A stretch of 64,000 nt of DNA from Legionellaceae bacterium (lineage in GTDB: Bacteria > Pseudomonadota > Gammaproteobacteria > Legionellales > Legionellaceae): contig JARGNP010000001.1 of the NCBI GenBank assembly GCA_029210265.1, positions 443,271 through 507,270 of the forward strand. Reading direction: 5' to 3'. The translations under genes were made by a program, and so were the position numbers. A model generated the notes under the pieces. That model had not been told where the DNA came from, did no database searches, and saw only the letters and a list, made by a program, of their open reading frames with translations. Shown here one piece after another: positions 37,842 to 48,139 of this stretch; position 1 is the first letter of the stretch, and each line of letters opens with the position of its first letter.

Positions 37842-39089
37842 ATGGCTGAATTAACTACTTTCGAAAAAATTATGTTTCAAAAAAACATGGTAGCTTTGAA
37901 CCAAGCGAGACAAGAAGGTGATTTAGTCGAAGTGGAGCAATTAGTAAAAAAAATAGCACCCATTGTTGACAAAATGAATGAGCAAGTACGTGTTGAATTT
38001 CAGACGCAGCTAAATGATTTTAACATGGTGGCTGACAAATTTGATGAGGGTGCGAACATCGTCAACGATGGTTTGGCAAATTTCTCTGCCGTAGATCAAG
38101 ATGAATTCAATCAACTTATGCAGCAAGAAATGCAAAACGCAGCAGACAAACTCTTTTCCTCAAAACCTAACACACCCACGCGTCGTGTAACTCAACGGAA
38201 AAATTTATCTGAGGAAGATAAACTTGTCGCTGAAGCACTAGACGCAGCAGCTTTAGAGCTCGTGAACACATTTCCTGAAGCTCCAAAACACGAAGCGCCC
38301 AATCCTCCTAAAAAAACAGCCCAACAACCTGCTAAACAAACTCAACATCAACAACAGCAAAAAAAACGGCAAGCGCAACGTGATAACTTACGTAAAGCTC
38401 ATGAGAATAAAATGCAAAAACTTCAGCAAGCAAAACAGCGTTTTGAGAAAATTGCTCAACAAGCAAAAGAGCAAACCAATCCTCAAGTTCAAACTCAGGC
38501 TGAAACGAAACCATCTTCATCGCCTAATAAAGACAATCCATTACATCAATATATTGATAGGAGACAAAAGGATTTAACCAAAAGACGCAAAGCAAGTATG
38601 ATCGATGCAAAGAATGATGTTAAAAATGCATATAAAGCAATTAGGAAATTGCTCAGTATAATTGTTGATGCTATAACAAAAGCACCTGAACAAGAAAAAA
38701 AACTAAGCGAACAAGATCAGCAAATTATCGAGCAATCAGCAGAGCAGCTTACCAAACCAGGTGTTACGCCCGAGCAAGCTATTGCTCATACAGGAACGAT
38801 TCTAAATCAAGTAGACAATCCATCTGAAAATCAAGATCAAGTAAACCAAGAAACAGTTGCACCCGTTGCTGATAAAGGCTGGTTAACACGTGCCCTGAAT
38901 AAAGTAAGTGCCGCACTCACAACTGCCTCAAATACGCTTGGATTCAAGTCGAAAAAAGAAGATCTACTACAAACCCTTGAGGGTTTAGACGCAAACGATA
39001 CGCATAAGGCTACCCATGAGCAAGACAAACCTGAGATATCTCAAGATAACGAGCAAGAACAAGAACCTCCTAGCTCAGGATTTCAATAA
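37842..39089 (+). CDS. Gln/Lys-rich coiled-coil protein of unknown function
   Basis: 415 residues, strongly hydrophilic, with a predicted coiled coil at about 155-215 very rich in Gln, Lys and Ala, and an acidic C-terminus (NEQEQEPPSSGF). There is no signal peptide or membrane helix. Such lineage-specific, coiled-coil, Glu-rich-tailed proteins are frequent among Dot/Icm substrates in Legionellales, so a secreted effector is possible but unproven. It is divergent from the polysaccharide operon and overlaps the convergent transporter gene by 15 bases. Confidence 0.65.
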   Translation: MAELTTFEKIMFQKNMVALNQARQEGDLVEVEQLVKKIAPIVDKMNEQVRVEFQTQLNDFNMVADKFDEGANIVNDGLANFSAVDQDEFNQLMQQEMQNAADKLFSSKPNTPTRRVTQRKNLSEEDKLVAEALDAAALELVNTFPEAPKHEAPNPPKKTAQQPAKQTQHQQQQKKRQAQRDNLRKAHENKMQKLQQAKQRFEKIAQQAKEQTNPQVQTQAETKPSSSPNKDNPLHQYIDRRQKDLTKRRKASMIDAKNDVKNAYKAIRKLLSIIVDAITKAPEQEKKLSEQDQQIIEQSAEQLTKPGVTPEQAIAHTGTILNQVDNPSENQDQVNQETVAPVADKGWLTRALNKVSAALTTASNTLGFKSKKEDLLQTLEGLDANDTHKATHEQDKPEISQDNEQEQEPPSSGFQ

Positions 39090-39974
39090 TTTAGACCGTC
39101 CACCCATTAATTTAGGCAAACGTGAACCAAACAGATGTACAATTAGGCCAAGCATAATAAAGATAGCTGCGACCAGCTTCCATACAGGTAAACCTTCACC
39201 AAAGAATAAACTTGAAGCGAACATACCAAAAACGGGTACCAACAAAGTAAACGGAACCACCGTGCCGACCGAATAAATACTCAGTAACCATGCCCAAATT
39301 CCGTACCCTATCCACGTAGAACCAAACGTAATGTACATGACCGCTGATGCGCCACGCCAACTGAGTTGATGCAGTGATGTCATCATAACAGCAGGACCAT
39401 CAAGCAAACATGAGGCAAATAGTAACGGGGGAAACGCCAAAAAGCTCGCCCAAATTATTAACGAGATTCCTTGTGCACCACCCATTTTTTTTATACACGT
39501 ATTACCGGCGCCCCAAGCCATCGATGCCAAAAGAATCCAAACAAACCCAACGCCTGTGATATCCACACCACCTAAATGCTCAGCAACAACCATAAGACCT
39601 ATCAGTGCCAAGCTTGCTCCCATAACCTGCCACTGGGTAAGGCGTTCACTTAAAAATAAAGCCGCAAACATAAAACTAAAAAAGACTTGGGTTTGTGCAA
39701 GTAAAGACGTAAGCCCGGGTGCTACGCCTGCATTCATCCCAATAAATAAAAAAGCAAATTGCAGTGCAAACGTCAGCAAACTATATAAAATCAACAATGG
39801 CCAAGGTACGTTGGGACGTTTGACAAAAAACACAACAGGCACGCTTGCCATAAAAAAACGTAAAGCGCATAAAGTTAACGGTGGGAGTTCTTCTAAGCCC
39901 AAATGAACAAAGATAAAATTAAAACCCCAGATAACCGTCACAAAAATAGCAAGAAAAATATGTCGTGGATGCAT
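39075..39974 (-). CDS. EamA/DMT family transporter
   Basis: The 299-residue protein has ten hydrophobic helices in two EamA repeats, with WGFNFIFVHLGLEELPPLTL at the start of the first and WGAGNTCIKKMGG at the start of the second. DMT family proteins of this size export metabolites or amino acids across the inner membrane. The layout resembles EamA-like exporters of O-acetylserine/cysteine. The substrate is unknown. It is a single gene. Confidence 0.88.
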   Translation of the reverse strand: MHPRHIFLAIFVTVIWGFNFIFVHLGLEELPPLTLCALRFFMASVPVVFFVKRPNVPWPLLILYSLLTFALQFAFLFIGMNAGVAPGLTSLLAQTQVFFSFMFAALFLSERLTQWQVMGASLALIGLMVVAEHLGGVDITGVGFVWILLASMAWGAGNTCIKKMGGAQGISLIIWASFLAFPPLLFASCLLDGPAVMMTSLHQLSWRGASAVMYITFGSTWIGYGIWAWLLSIYSVGTVVPFTLLVPVFGMFASSLFFGEGLPVWKLVAAIFIMLGLIVHLFGSRLPKLMGGRSKLLKS

Positions 39975-40222
39975 AACGCGCCTTTATCATTGCGATCAAA
40001 AAGATGCTTTAACCCAATATTGCACTTGGTTTGATCTTTAAATTCAAAACAAGCACACATCTTAACTTATTTTACATCCTTTTGATATTTATATTTGCTT
40101 TTTGGTTTAAAAAAATGAATTTGTGTATCACCGCCACATCGGTCTCAGAATAACCTGGTCTTTACTGTGGTTTATGGGTATCCTTACTTTCTCTCAATTT
40201 GCTTAGAAGGACATGGGCTGTG

Positions 40223-41305
40223 ATGACTGTTGTTGCTCGATTTGAGATTACTTTTCTCCAGGTTCTAAATGAACAAGGCGTATTAAAAACATCGCTTCCT
40301 GCCTTTGCAGAAGATAAACATACACTGCTTGAACTCTACCGTACCATGGTACTTGTTCGTACGTTTGATAAAAAAGCGATTGCACTCCAACGTACAGGTC
40401 AGATGGGAACCTACGCACCGATTAATAGCCAAGAGGCGATTGCAACAGCAATAGGTCATGCCATGCGACCCGAAGATGTGCTTGTACCCTATTACCGTGA
40501 CTATGCCGCACAAATCCAACGTGGCGTACTTATGTCCGATATTCTGGCCTACTGGGGTGGTGACGAACGTGGAAGCGATTATGATGCGGCTTCAAGTGCT
40601 TCTGAAGATTTCCCAATCTGCGTTCCTATTGCTTCACAATGCCAACACGCTGCAGGCATTGCCTTTGCCTTTCAATACCGAAAAGAGCCTCGTGTTGCCG
40701 TGGTTTGTTTAGGCGATGGTGGTACATCTGAAGGTGATTTTTATGAAGCCATGAACGTAGCTGGCCTTTGGAAATTACCCGTTGTATTTGTTGTTAATAA
40801 TAATCAGTGGGCTATTTCTGTGCCTCTGGCCAATCAAACCGCGACCGAAACCATTGCTCAAAAAGCCATTGCCGCGGGCTTGAAAGGTGTTCAAGTAGAC
40901 GGAAACGATGTGGTTGCAACACGTCAAATTCTTGGAGAAGCAATAGAGCAAGCACGCCAAGGTGAAGGCCCTACGCTCGTTGAGGCCATCACGTATCGCC
41001 TCTCAGACCATACCACAGCTGATGATGCAACCCGCTATCAGCCAGAACAAGATGTTCTTGATGCCAAAACACGTGAGCCCATTAATCGCTTGAAAATATA
41101 TCTAGAAAACCAACATGATTGGGATGAAGCACAAGACCAAGCGCTACATCAAGCTGTAAAACAGGAGGTTGATGAAGCCGTTCAAGTCTATTTGGATCGT
41201 AAACCTCAGTCTATCGAAAGTGCTTTTGATTACCATTATGCAGAAACACCGTCTGAACTCTTAGAGCAACGCGAAGAAGCCATGGAGGAAGCTAAACATG
41301 TCTAA
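40223..41305 (+). CDS. pdhA: Pyruvate/2-oxoacid dehydrogenase E1 alpha subunit
   Basis: About 360 residues with the E1-alpha ThDP motif GDGGTSEGDFYEAMN...VVNNNQWAIS (about 180-215) and YRLSDHTTADDATRY, the phosphorylation-loop region. With E1 beta it decarboxylates pyruvate or branched-chain 2-oxoacids. AGAAGGA at 40205-40211 precedes ATG 40223 and an adjacent GTG 40220; the start is one of these. It overlaps pdhB by 8 bases and heads a three-gene operon. The heterodimeric E1 type differs from the single-chain AceE of E. coli. Confidence 0.92.
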   Translation: MTVVARFEITFLQVLNEQGVLKTSLPAFAEDKHTLLELYRTMVLVRTFDKKAIALQRTGQMGTYAPINSQEAIATAIGHAMRPEDVLVPYYRDYAAQIQRGVLMSDILAYWGGDERGSDYDAASSASEDFPICVPIASQCQHAAGIAFAFQYRKEPRVAVVCLGDGGTSEGDFYEAMNVAGLWKLPVVFVVNNNQWAISVPLANQTATETIAQKAIAAGLKGVQVDGNDVVATRQILGEAIEQARQGEGPTLVEAITYRLSDHTTADDATRYQPEQDVLDAKTREPINRLKIYLENQHDWDEAQDQALHQAVKQEVDEAVQVYLDRKPQSIESAFDYHYAETPSELLEQREEAMEEAKHV

Positions 41306-42272
41306 TATTACACTTCTCGAAGCCGTCACCCAAGCACTTGCTTATGAGCTAAACCAAGATGAGAATATTGTTGTTTTTGGTGAAGATGTCGGTAAAAACG
41401 GTGGCGTTTTTCGTGCAACAGCCGGCTTACAAGAACGCTTTGGTGAACGCCGCGTGTTTGACTCACCGCTTGCTGAATCCATGATTGCAGGGCTTGCCGT
41501 TGGCATGTCGGCCCAAGGCTTAAAACCCGTCGCTGAGTTTCAGTTTATGGGTTTTATTTACCCTGCTCTGAACCAAATTATTTCACACGCCGCACGTCTT
41601 CGTAACCGAACTCGCGGTCGATTACATTGCCCGCTGGTCTTCCGAGCACCGTTTGGTGGTGGTATTCATGCACCTGAACATCACTCTGAAAGCACTGAGG
41701 CCTTGTTTGCGCATATTCCGGGTCTACAGGTCGTTATTCCTTCATCACCTAAACGTGCTTACGGGCTTTTACTCGCCGCCATGCGTAACCCAGATCCAGT
41801 CATATTTTTGGAGCCTAAACGCATTTATCGCTTGGTCAAACAACCCGTTCCTGATGACGGCAAAGCATTACCGCTGGGTACCTGCTTTACACTCAAAACA
41901 GGTGATGACGTCACGCTGATCAGCTGGGGCGCTAGCATTCACGAAACCATGCAAGCGGCCTCTGCACTCGAAGAAGACGGCGTATCGTGTGAAGTGATTG
42001 ATGTCGCGAGCATTAAACCGCTGGATATCGATACTATTTTAACTTCTGTTGAAAAAACAGGCCGCGCTGTCATTATTCATGAGGCTGCTAAATCAGGTGG
42101 TGTTGGTGCTGAGATTTCAGCACAAATCATGGAAAATAGCCTAGATGCGTTGTTAGCACCCGTGCAGCGCGTTACAGGATATGACGTAACCATGCCTTAT
42201 TTTCAACTAGAAAAATATTACTTACCCAGTGTTCAGCGCATCACACAAAGCGTGCTCAGCATCATGGCTTAA
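41298..42272 (+). CDS. pdhB: Pyruvate/2-oxoacid dehydrogenase E1 beta subunit
   Basis: The 324-residue protein has E1 beta signatures GEDVGKNGGVFRATAGL, FDSPLAESMIAGLAVGM and RAPFGGGIHAPEHHSES. It forms the alpha2beta2 E1 component with the preceding gene and binds ThDP at the interface. It overlaps pdhA by 8 bases and is followed by pdhC after 40 bases. Confidence 0.95.
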   Translation: MSNITLLEAVTQALAYELNQDENIVVFGEDVGKNGGVFRATAGLQERFGERRVFDSPLAESMIAGLAVGMSAQGLKPVAEFQFMGFIYPALNQIISHAARLRNRTRGRLHCPLVFRAPFGGGIHAPEHHSESTEALFAHIPGLQVVIPSSPKRAYGLLLAAMRNPDPVIFLEPKRIYRLVKQPVPDDGKALPLGTCFTLKTGDDVTLISWGASIHETMQAASALEEDGVSCEVIDVASIKPLDIDTILTSVEKTGRAVIIHEAAKSGGVGAEISAQIMENSLDALLAPVQRVTGYDVTMPYFQLEKYYLPSVQRITQSVLSIMA

Positions 42273-42312
42273 CAATCATATATAAAAATATATAATATAA
42301 AATGGAGTTGTT

Positions 42313-43422
42313 ATGACGGTTTTTAATTTACCTGATTTAGGCGAAGGCCTACCTGATGCAGAAATCCATGAATGGTTTGTCAAAGCAGGTGACGAAGTCA
42401 CCGTTGATCAACCGCTTGTTTCTATGGAAACGGCCAAAGCAGTGGTCGACGTACCCTGCCCTCAAGATGGAGTTATCGAAAAACTATTTGGAAACCCCGG
42501 TGATATCATACAAACCGGCGCACCGCTTGCTGCTTTTATTCAACAAAAAAAACAAGTAACAGAAGACCAAGGCACAGTTGTTGGTAAACTTGAAGAAAGT
42601 ACGGACGTCGCCGATGATAATTTCATTATTGGTTCAGCCACACCTAATGCAGCACGCGTTAAAACAACCCCTGCTGCACGCCTCAAAGCTAAGCGCTTGA
42701 AGCTCGATTTAAAAACAGTTGTTGGAACAGGCGAGAATCATCTGATTACGCTTGATGATGTCGAGCAAGCCGCGGCAAAACAAGCTGAACCACCTGAAGG
42801 TTTTGAACCACTTCGTGGCGTAAGGCGCGCCATGCTGAGCAGCATGGTTCAGTCGCATCAAACCGTTGTACCCGTCAGTATATTTGATGAGGCGGATGTA
42901 TCTGATTGGATTGGCAAAGGCGATATTACGGTCAGAATTATTCGTGCTATCTGTGACGCAGCCAAACACGAACCGGCTTTAAATGCGTGGTTTGATACAG
43001 AGCATGGCGCGCGTAAATGCTTTGATGAGGTTCATTTAGGACTGGCGATGGATAATGCCGACGGCTTATTTGTTCCAGTGATTCAAAATGCACAAACCCA
43101 AACGGACCAAGCATTACGTGAACAAATCAACACGTTTAAAACAAGCGTACAAGACCGTACAGTACCTGCCGAGCAACTCAAAGGTTCAACCATCACGCTT
43201 TCAAACTTTGGGAAATTCGCAGGTCGTTTTGCGAGCCCTATTATTGTGCCACCAAGTGTTGCGATTCTTGCTGTCGGTCGCTTATATGAAGGCGTTAAAA
43301 GCTGTGGTGGAACCATCCGCTCGTGTCACTTATTACCGCTCTCTTTGAGTTTTGATCATCGCGCCGTTACCGGCGGCGAAGCTACACGGTTTTTAGGCGC
43401 TGTGATTGAGTCACTCAAATAA
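42313..43422 (+). CDS. pdhC: Dihydrolipoamide acyltransferase E2 component
   Basis: 369 residues: one lipoyl domain with the modified Lys in METAKAVVDVP (about 38-48), a peripheral subunit-binding domain (about 117-155, TPAARLKAKRLKLDL) and the catalytic acyltransferase domain. The catalytic motif reads FDHRAVTGGEA, so the usual Asp of HxxxDG is Thr, a variant I recall from other gammaproteobacterial E2 chains of this operon type. The gene completes pdhABC. No E3 (lpd) gene is in the window, so E3 must be supplied from elsewhere. Confidence 0.93.
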   Translation: MTVFNLPDLGEGLPDAEIHEWFVKAGDEVTVDQPLVSMETAKAVVDVPCPQDGVIEKLFGNPGDIIQTGAPLAAFIQQKKQVTEDQGTVVGKLEESTDVADDNFIIGSATPNAARVKTTPAARLKAKRLKLDLKTVVGTGENHLITLDDVEQAAAKQAEPPEGFEPLRGVRRAMLSSMVQSHQTVVPVSIFDEADVSDWIGKGDITVRIIRAICDAAKHEPALNAWFDTEHGARKCFDEVHLGLAMDNADGLFVPVIQNAQTQTDQALREQINTFKTSVQDRTVPAEQLKGSTITLSNFGKFAGRFASPIIVPPSVAILAVGRLYEGVKSCGGTIRSCHLLPLSLSFDHRAVTGGEATRFLGAVIESLK

Positions 43423-43439
43423 TCATATATGCATATTAT

Positions 43440-44432
43440 TTAAAGCGTTAGCTTTTTAGACCATGCATTAACGACGGGCTTTATATCAGACTTCACATCA
43501 TCTTCTGGCGGTGCAGTATTACTGCTCGCCACAGAAGAGCTAACAGACTCACTTAACGATGAATGCAGCTTTGTTTCCTCGGATGTTGCCACGTAATCCC
43601 ACAAAGATAACCCGCGTTGATTTGATTTACTATGCGTATAGTGTGTTGCGAGAGCGTGACGTTCAATCACGTTCTGTGATTTTTTATGTTTGCATGAAAA
43701 ACCTAGCTCTTCATAATTATCCAACGTGACCCTAAGCGCTATTTTTAGGCTTGTGGAAGAAGTGTATGAAACAGGCGTCGTCGGCAAATCCAGTTCCGCA
43801 TAAAATAAATGAATCGCCTGCTTTAAACGCTCTAGCGTATGGCCTTTTCCATACGCCCGAGTATTCTCTGGCATAAAATGAATATTTAAGCATAAATACT
43901 CATCAGCTTCTTGCTCACCGATTTCGTGCTCACTAGGTTGGCGGCGGAACTTAATTTCAAAGTGACTTGAACTCTTTTCAAATGCGTTTCCTTGTCGATG
44001 AGAAACACTTTGATAACGACGATTACATGCTACACCAATCGAATCGTAAATATAGTGCATTCCATCTACAACAAAAACATGGCCGAGCTGCTCTAATTTG
44101 AGTAATTTTTTAAGCTGTTTACTTGCGTGAAGTTTTGTCTCGATATCACCATGAAAATCACATTTTGATGTGCGCTCCAACTCACCCAACGTCAAATAAG
44201 AGAGCAAGTCCTCCGTACTCCAACAACTTGGGTTAACTGAAATACTGAGATTGAATTTTCGTGAGTTTTGATACGTCTGGCTAAAATCATTCAAATCTAA
44301 CCCAAAAAAAACATCGGCGCTCACACCATGAAAGTATTGATCACCAAAGTTAATATTTACACCGCCTGTCTTCGGGTGTAAACGAATCAAATTACGCTCT
44401 CGCGGTTTGCTTTTTTTTGCTAGAGGAAACAT
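43440..44432 (-). CDS. Unknown 330-residue protein
   Basis: I do not recognise a family. The protein starts with a basic stretch (KKSKPRERNLIRLHPKTGG), has no signal peptide or membrane helix, and ends in a Ser-rich, acidic segment (about 285-320). Composition and the serine-rich tail resemble lineage-specific, possibly secreted proteins. It lies between the pdh operon (convergent, 17 bases) and fadJ (same strand, 77-base gap). Confidence 0.65.
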   Translation of the reverse strand: MFPLAKKSKPRERNLIRLHPKTGGVNINFGDQYFHGVSADVFFGLDLNDFSQTYQNSRKFNLSISVNPSCWSTEDLLSYLTLGELERTSKCDFHGDIETKLHASKQLKKLLKLEQLGHVFVVDGMHYIYDSIGVACNRRYQSVSHRQGNAFEKSSSHFEIKFRRQPSEHEIGEQEADEYLCLNIHFMPENTRAYGKGHTLERLKQAIHLFYAELDLPTTPVSYTSSTSLKIALRVTLDNYEELGFSCKHKKSQNVIERHALATHYTHSKSNQRGLSLWDYVATSEETKLHSSLSESVSSSVASSNTAPPEDDVKSDIKPVVNAWSKKLTL

Positions 44433-44509
44433 TTGGGGCCCACAAAAACCAAAGTAGACCCCACACTATATTACCTTTGTGTTTAAATTACCACACTCAG
44501 GCGCATTAA

Positions 44510-46567
44510 TTAATCAAACCCCAAGTCATCGCGAATACCTTGGTCAGCTTTAAAGCGCTCACCGTATTGCGTTTCAAGCTCATCAAACGAGGAGTTAAGC
44601 TTATCTTGCCCAAACGCTTTCGCATAATGCATGGGGCCACCACGAAACGGTGCAAATCCTGTGCCAAAAATCATACCTGCATCGAGCAAGTCGCTATCCG
44701 CAACCACACCTTCACGGAGGCATGCCGCCGCTTCGTTGACCATACGCAAAATCAAACGATCGGCAATTTCTTCATGGTGGCGGCCGATCGCTTGTTTTAA
44801 GTTCGCTTTATCTTTGATGACCTTACCCTGCTTATACTGATAAAATCCTTCGCCCGATTTCCGCCCCAAACGACCTTGAGTAACCATCTCGTGAATACGC
44901 TTTGGTACCGTACCACCAAAATGCGCGGTTAAATTTTCAGCAACGGCTAAACACACATCGAGCCCAACCGTATCTGCTAATTCCACAGGTCCCATCATCA
45001 TACCAAAGTTTTTGGCTGCTTCATCAATCACTTCAGGTGCATAACCATCTTCAAGCAATTGAATGCACTCGAGTAAATACGGCATGAGCACGCGATTAAC
45101 CAAAAACCCAGGGCTCGATTTAACCGGCAAGGGCAAGCGTGCAATTTGATTTACAAAGGCCGCAGCTTGCTCCGTGATTTTCATCATGGTGCGTTCACTA
45201 CTTACAATTTCAACCAGTTCCATTTGAGAAACCGGATTAAAAAAGTGAATGCCAACCAAACGTCCAGGTTTTGACATCACTTGGCTTATTTCATCCAACG
45301 GAATGCTTGATGTATTACTTGCTAAAATAGCATTCGGCTTAGCTTTTACTTCAAGCTGTTTAAAAATTTCTTGTTTGACCTCAAGATTTTCAAACACCGC
45401 TTCAATAATCACATCGGCCTGGGCAATGCCGTGGCCATCCGGATCAGGAATTAAGCGATCCATCGCTGCTTCAATTAGACGAGGTTTACGTAATACTTTT
45501 TTATATAAACCTTGAGCACGCGCTATAGCCGGTGCAATTTGAGCATAATGTTTATCTTGCAGCGTAACTTTTAACCCTTGACGTGCACACCAAGCAGCAA
45601 TATCACCGCCCATCACACCTGCACCAATCACGTGAACATGCTTCGCTTTAAAATCAACCGCTTTTTTTGCAAAACCTTTCATGCGTTCACGCAGTAAAAA
45701 CAAGCGAATTAAATTTTTTGCTGTATCCCCTTCGGTGACGAGCTTAACTACAGAGTCTGCTTCTTTGAGATAAGCACGGTCATCAAAACCGCTTTCATGC
45801 TCCCAAAAATCAATCACAGCATAAGGTGCTGGGTAATGCGCTTCTCGTGCTTTTTTAGCCACTTCTCGACGTAGCACTTTAGCCATCAACGTACGCACAA
45901 AGCCATACCGATCCAGGCTATCTAAAACCGAGGGTTTCTGCTTTTGTGGTTGTGTTTTAATATAATGCACCGCGGCGCGTTTTAATTGCCGAAGCGGTAC
46001 AACCGCATCCACCAAGCCTAATGCTTTTGCTTTTTTTGATCTTAACATGGAGCCGGTTAATATCACTTGGGATAACGCTTTAAAACCGCCGATGAGCCTC
46101 GGTAAACGCACCACACCGCCCCAGCCTGGATGAATGCCCAGCTTGATTTCAGGCAGACCTAATCGCGTGTTATCCGCATCTGTTGCAATACGATAGTCAC
46201 AGGCTAGCGCAAGCTCCATACCACCACCTAAACAAAAGCCATCAATCATCGCAACCGTCGGTATGGTTAAAGCTTCAAGTCGTGACAAAACAGCTTGGCC
46301 TTTTCTTAGAAACAGCGAGGCACGCTCTGGCGTATCTAATCCCGAAAATGTTGTGATATCAGCGCCAGCAATAAAACCGGTTTTTTTAAGCGAGTGAATC
46401 ACCAAGCCTTTAACTTGCGGCATGCTCGCAATATCTTGCAATAACGTGTTGAGCTCATCCAGTACCGAATCATCAATACTATTGGTACCAGCACCTTGTC
46501 TATCTAAACCAAGCCACATGATATTATCTGAATCGGTTTCCATGACCCATTGTTTTTGATTATGCAT
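44510..46567 (-). CDS. fadJ: Fatty acid oxidation complex alpha subunit (enoyl-CoA hydratase/3-hydroxyacyl-CoA dehydrogenase)
   Basis: 685 residues. The N-terminal crotonase domain has GFCLGGGMELALACDYRIAT and GIHPGWGGVVRLPRLIGG; the C-terminal dehydrogenase starts at about 300 with VHVIGAGVMGGDIAAWCARQ (NAD binding), then ILASNTSSIPL and GIHFFNPV. It hydrates enoyl-CoA and oxidises 3-hydroxyacyl-CoA in beta-oxidation. It overlaps the thiolase gene by 8 bases. FadB and FadJ cannot be told apart with certainty; the FadI-length thiolase partner favours FadJ. Confidence 0.92.
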   Translation of the reverse strand: MHNQKQWVMETDSDNIMWLGLDRQGAGTNSIDDSVLDELNTLLQDIASMPQVKGLVIHSLKKTGFIAGADITTFSGLDTPERASLFLRKGQAVLSRLEALTIPTVAMIDGFCLGGGMELALACDYRIATDADNTRLGLPEIKLGIHPGWGGVVRLPRLIGGFKALSQVILTGSMLRSKKAKALGLVDAVVPLRQLKRAAVHYIKTQPQKQKPSVLDSLDRYGFVRTLMAKVLRREVAKKAREAHYPAPYAVIDFWEHESGFDDRAYLKEADSVVKLVTEGDTAKNLIRLFLLRERMKGFAKKAVDFKAKHVHVIGAGVMGGDIAAWCARQGLKVTLQDKHYAQIAPAIARAQGLYKKVLRKPRLIEAAMDRLIPDPDGHGIAQADVIIEAVFENLEVKQEIFKQLEVKAKPNAILASNTSSIPLDEISQVMSKPGRLVGIHFFNPVSQMELVEIVSSERTMMKITEQAAAFVNQIARLPLPVKSSPGFLVNRVLMPYLLECIQLLEDGYAPEVIDEAAKNFGMMMGPVELADTVGLDVCLAVAENLTAHFGGTVPKRIHEMVTQGRLGRKSGEGFYQYKQGKVIKDKANLKQAIGRHHEEIADRLILRMVNEAAACLREGVVADSDLLDAGMIFGTGFAPFRGGPMHYAKAFGQDKLNSSFDELETQYGERFKADQGIRDDLGFD

Positions 46568-47879
46568 TTTCTGTCACCTCCGTTGTGCGCTCAATGTACA
46601 TAGCACCACCCTGCCCCCCGCCAATACAAATAGACGCCATACCACGTGTGCCACCATTTTTTTCTAAAGCACGCAGCGTATGCAACACAATACGCGCACC
46701 ACTCGCGCCAATCGGATGACCTGCCGCAATCGCCCCACCGTCTTGATTTAAACTCTCCGGTGATGGCGCACCCATCGCCTCAGATAAGCCTAATTCATCA
46801 ACAGCATAATCTTTATCATCAAATGCCGTCACACAGGCGAGTACTTGCGCTGCAAACGCTTCGTTAATTTCCCAAGCATCCATATCTTTTGGCACAAAAC
46901 CATGACGCTCTAAAATAGGTGTTGCTGCATGCACAGGACCTAAACCCATTTGTGATGGATCGAGCGCTGCCCATTCTGTATCTACAATACGTCCTATAAC
47001 TTCCAAATTATGTTCTTTTACGGCATCAGCACTGGCTAAAAGCAATAAACAGGCGCCGTCGGTAATTTGCGAACTATTGCCTGCCGTGACCATACCGTAT
47101 TTTTTATCAAAAAAAGGTCTTAGTTTGGCCAATCGCTCAGGTGTTGAGTCGGTACGTGCACCATCGTCTTTATCATAGACTTTACCTTTTTTATCAATTA
47201 TAGGAATCACTTCGTCCATCTTACCGTCAGCATACGCTTGTAATAGCTCAACATGGCTTTTTGCTGCAAACGCATCCATTTGCTCACGTGTGATATTAAA
47301 TTTATAGGCAAGTTTCTCAGCAGTTTGCCCCATGTTCAAGCCCACAATCGGATCGGTCAAGCCGCGCATCAAAGCAATTACCGGCGCTAAAAACGAAGGT
47401 CTTAGTTGCGGTAGTAAACTCAAGCGCTGTTTCAGCGTTTTTGCTGAAAACCATGATGCAAGCCAAGCGGTCATTTTTAGATTAAAAAGCAACGGCGCCC
47501 GGCTCATCGCATCGGTTCCACCGGCTAAGACTAAATCACTACGCCCACTTGCAATATTAAGCGCAGCATTATCTAGGGCTTGAAGACCCGACGCACAATT
47601 TCGCATCACGGTAAATGCAGGGACTTTATCGCCACAACCCAATCGCAGCGCAACAATACGAGCAATATTGGCTTCATCCGGTCCGGGCATGGCTGAGCCA
47701 ATAATCACTTCATCAAGTGCACTCGGAGAAAAAGGCTGGCGCATAAGCAATCCTCGACCTGCAGAGACAGCTAAATCCGATCCGCTAAACGGACCCACAC
47801 CTTTTGCTTTTAAAAAAGGCGTTCGCGCTCCATCAACAATATAAACGGCTTTTCCTTGTAAACTTGACTTACCTTTCAT
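46560..47879 (-). CDS. fadI: Acetyl-CoA C-acyltransferase (3-ketoacyl-CoA thiolase)
   Basis: From ATG 47879 the protein has 439 residues. It has the nucleophilic Cys in MRNCASGLQALDNA, NEAFAAQV, and GHPIGASGARIVLHTL followed by CIGGGQGGAM. It cleaves 3-ketoacyl-CoA in the last step of beta-oxidation. The start is fixed by AGGAGGAG directly upstream; an earlier start at 47921 would place this site inside the gene. Length fits FadI rather than FadA (about 390). Confidence 0.93.
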   Translation of the reverse strand: MKGKSSLQGKAVYIVDGARTPFLKAKGVGPFSGSDLAVSAGRGLLMRQPFSPSALDEVIIGSAMPGPDEANIARIVALRLGCGDKVPAFTVMRNCASGLQALDNAALNIASGRSDLVLAGGTDAMSRAPLLFNLKMTAWLASWFSAKTLKQRLSLLPQLRPSFLAPVIALMRGLTDPIVGLNMGQTAEKLAYKFNITREQMDAFAAKSHVELLQAYADGKMDEVIPIIDKKGKVYDKDDGARTDSTPERLAKLRPFFDKKYGMVTAGNSSQITDGACLLLLASADAVKEHNLEVIGRIVDTEWAALDPSQMGLGPVHAATPILERHGFVPKDMDAWEINEAFAAQVLACVTAFDDKDYAVDELGLSEAMGAPSPESLNQDGGAIAAGHPIGASGARIVLHTLRALEKNGGTRGMASICIGGGQGGAMYIERTTEVTENA

Positions 47880-47985
47880 AACTCCTCCTAACGCATCTTG
47901 AGAATGTGAGACCGTTACCATACCTTAGTTTTAACTATTTTTTAACATTTTTTGAAATACATCATAAATTCAGTGCAATAGGGTG

Positions 47986-48013
47986 TTGACCGATTAGAAA
48001 TTACTGATATACT
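47986..48013 (+). promoter_or_regulatory. Sigma-70 promoter of the tRNA-Ser gene
   Basis: TTGACC (47986-47991) and TATACT (48008-48013) are spaced by 16 bases and lie 16 bases before the tRNA-Ser 5' end. Confidence 0.7.
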
Positions 48014-48028
48014 GTCGCTGCATTGAAC

Positions 48029-48121
48029 GGAGAGGTGGCCGAGCGGCTGAAGGCGCTCCCCTGCTAAGGGAGTATGGGGGCAAAACCTCCATCGAGGGTT
48101 CGAATCCCTCTCTCTCCGCCA
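48029..48121 (+). tRNA. tRNA-Ser (anticodon GCU)
   Basis: The acceptor stem (GGAGAGG with TCTCTCC), D arm, anticodon stem CTCCC/GGGAG with loop CTGCTAA, a long class II variable arm, the T arm GAGGGTTCGAATCCCTC, discriminator G and encoded CCA are all present. The anticodon is GCU, reading AGC/AGU serine codons. Confidence 0.97.
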
Positions 48122-48139
48122 AGTTCATGCAAGTACAGT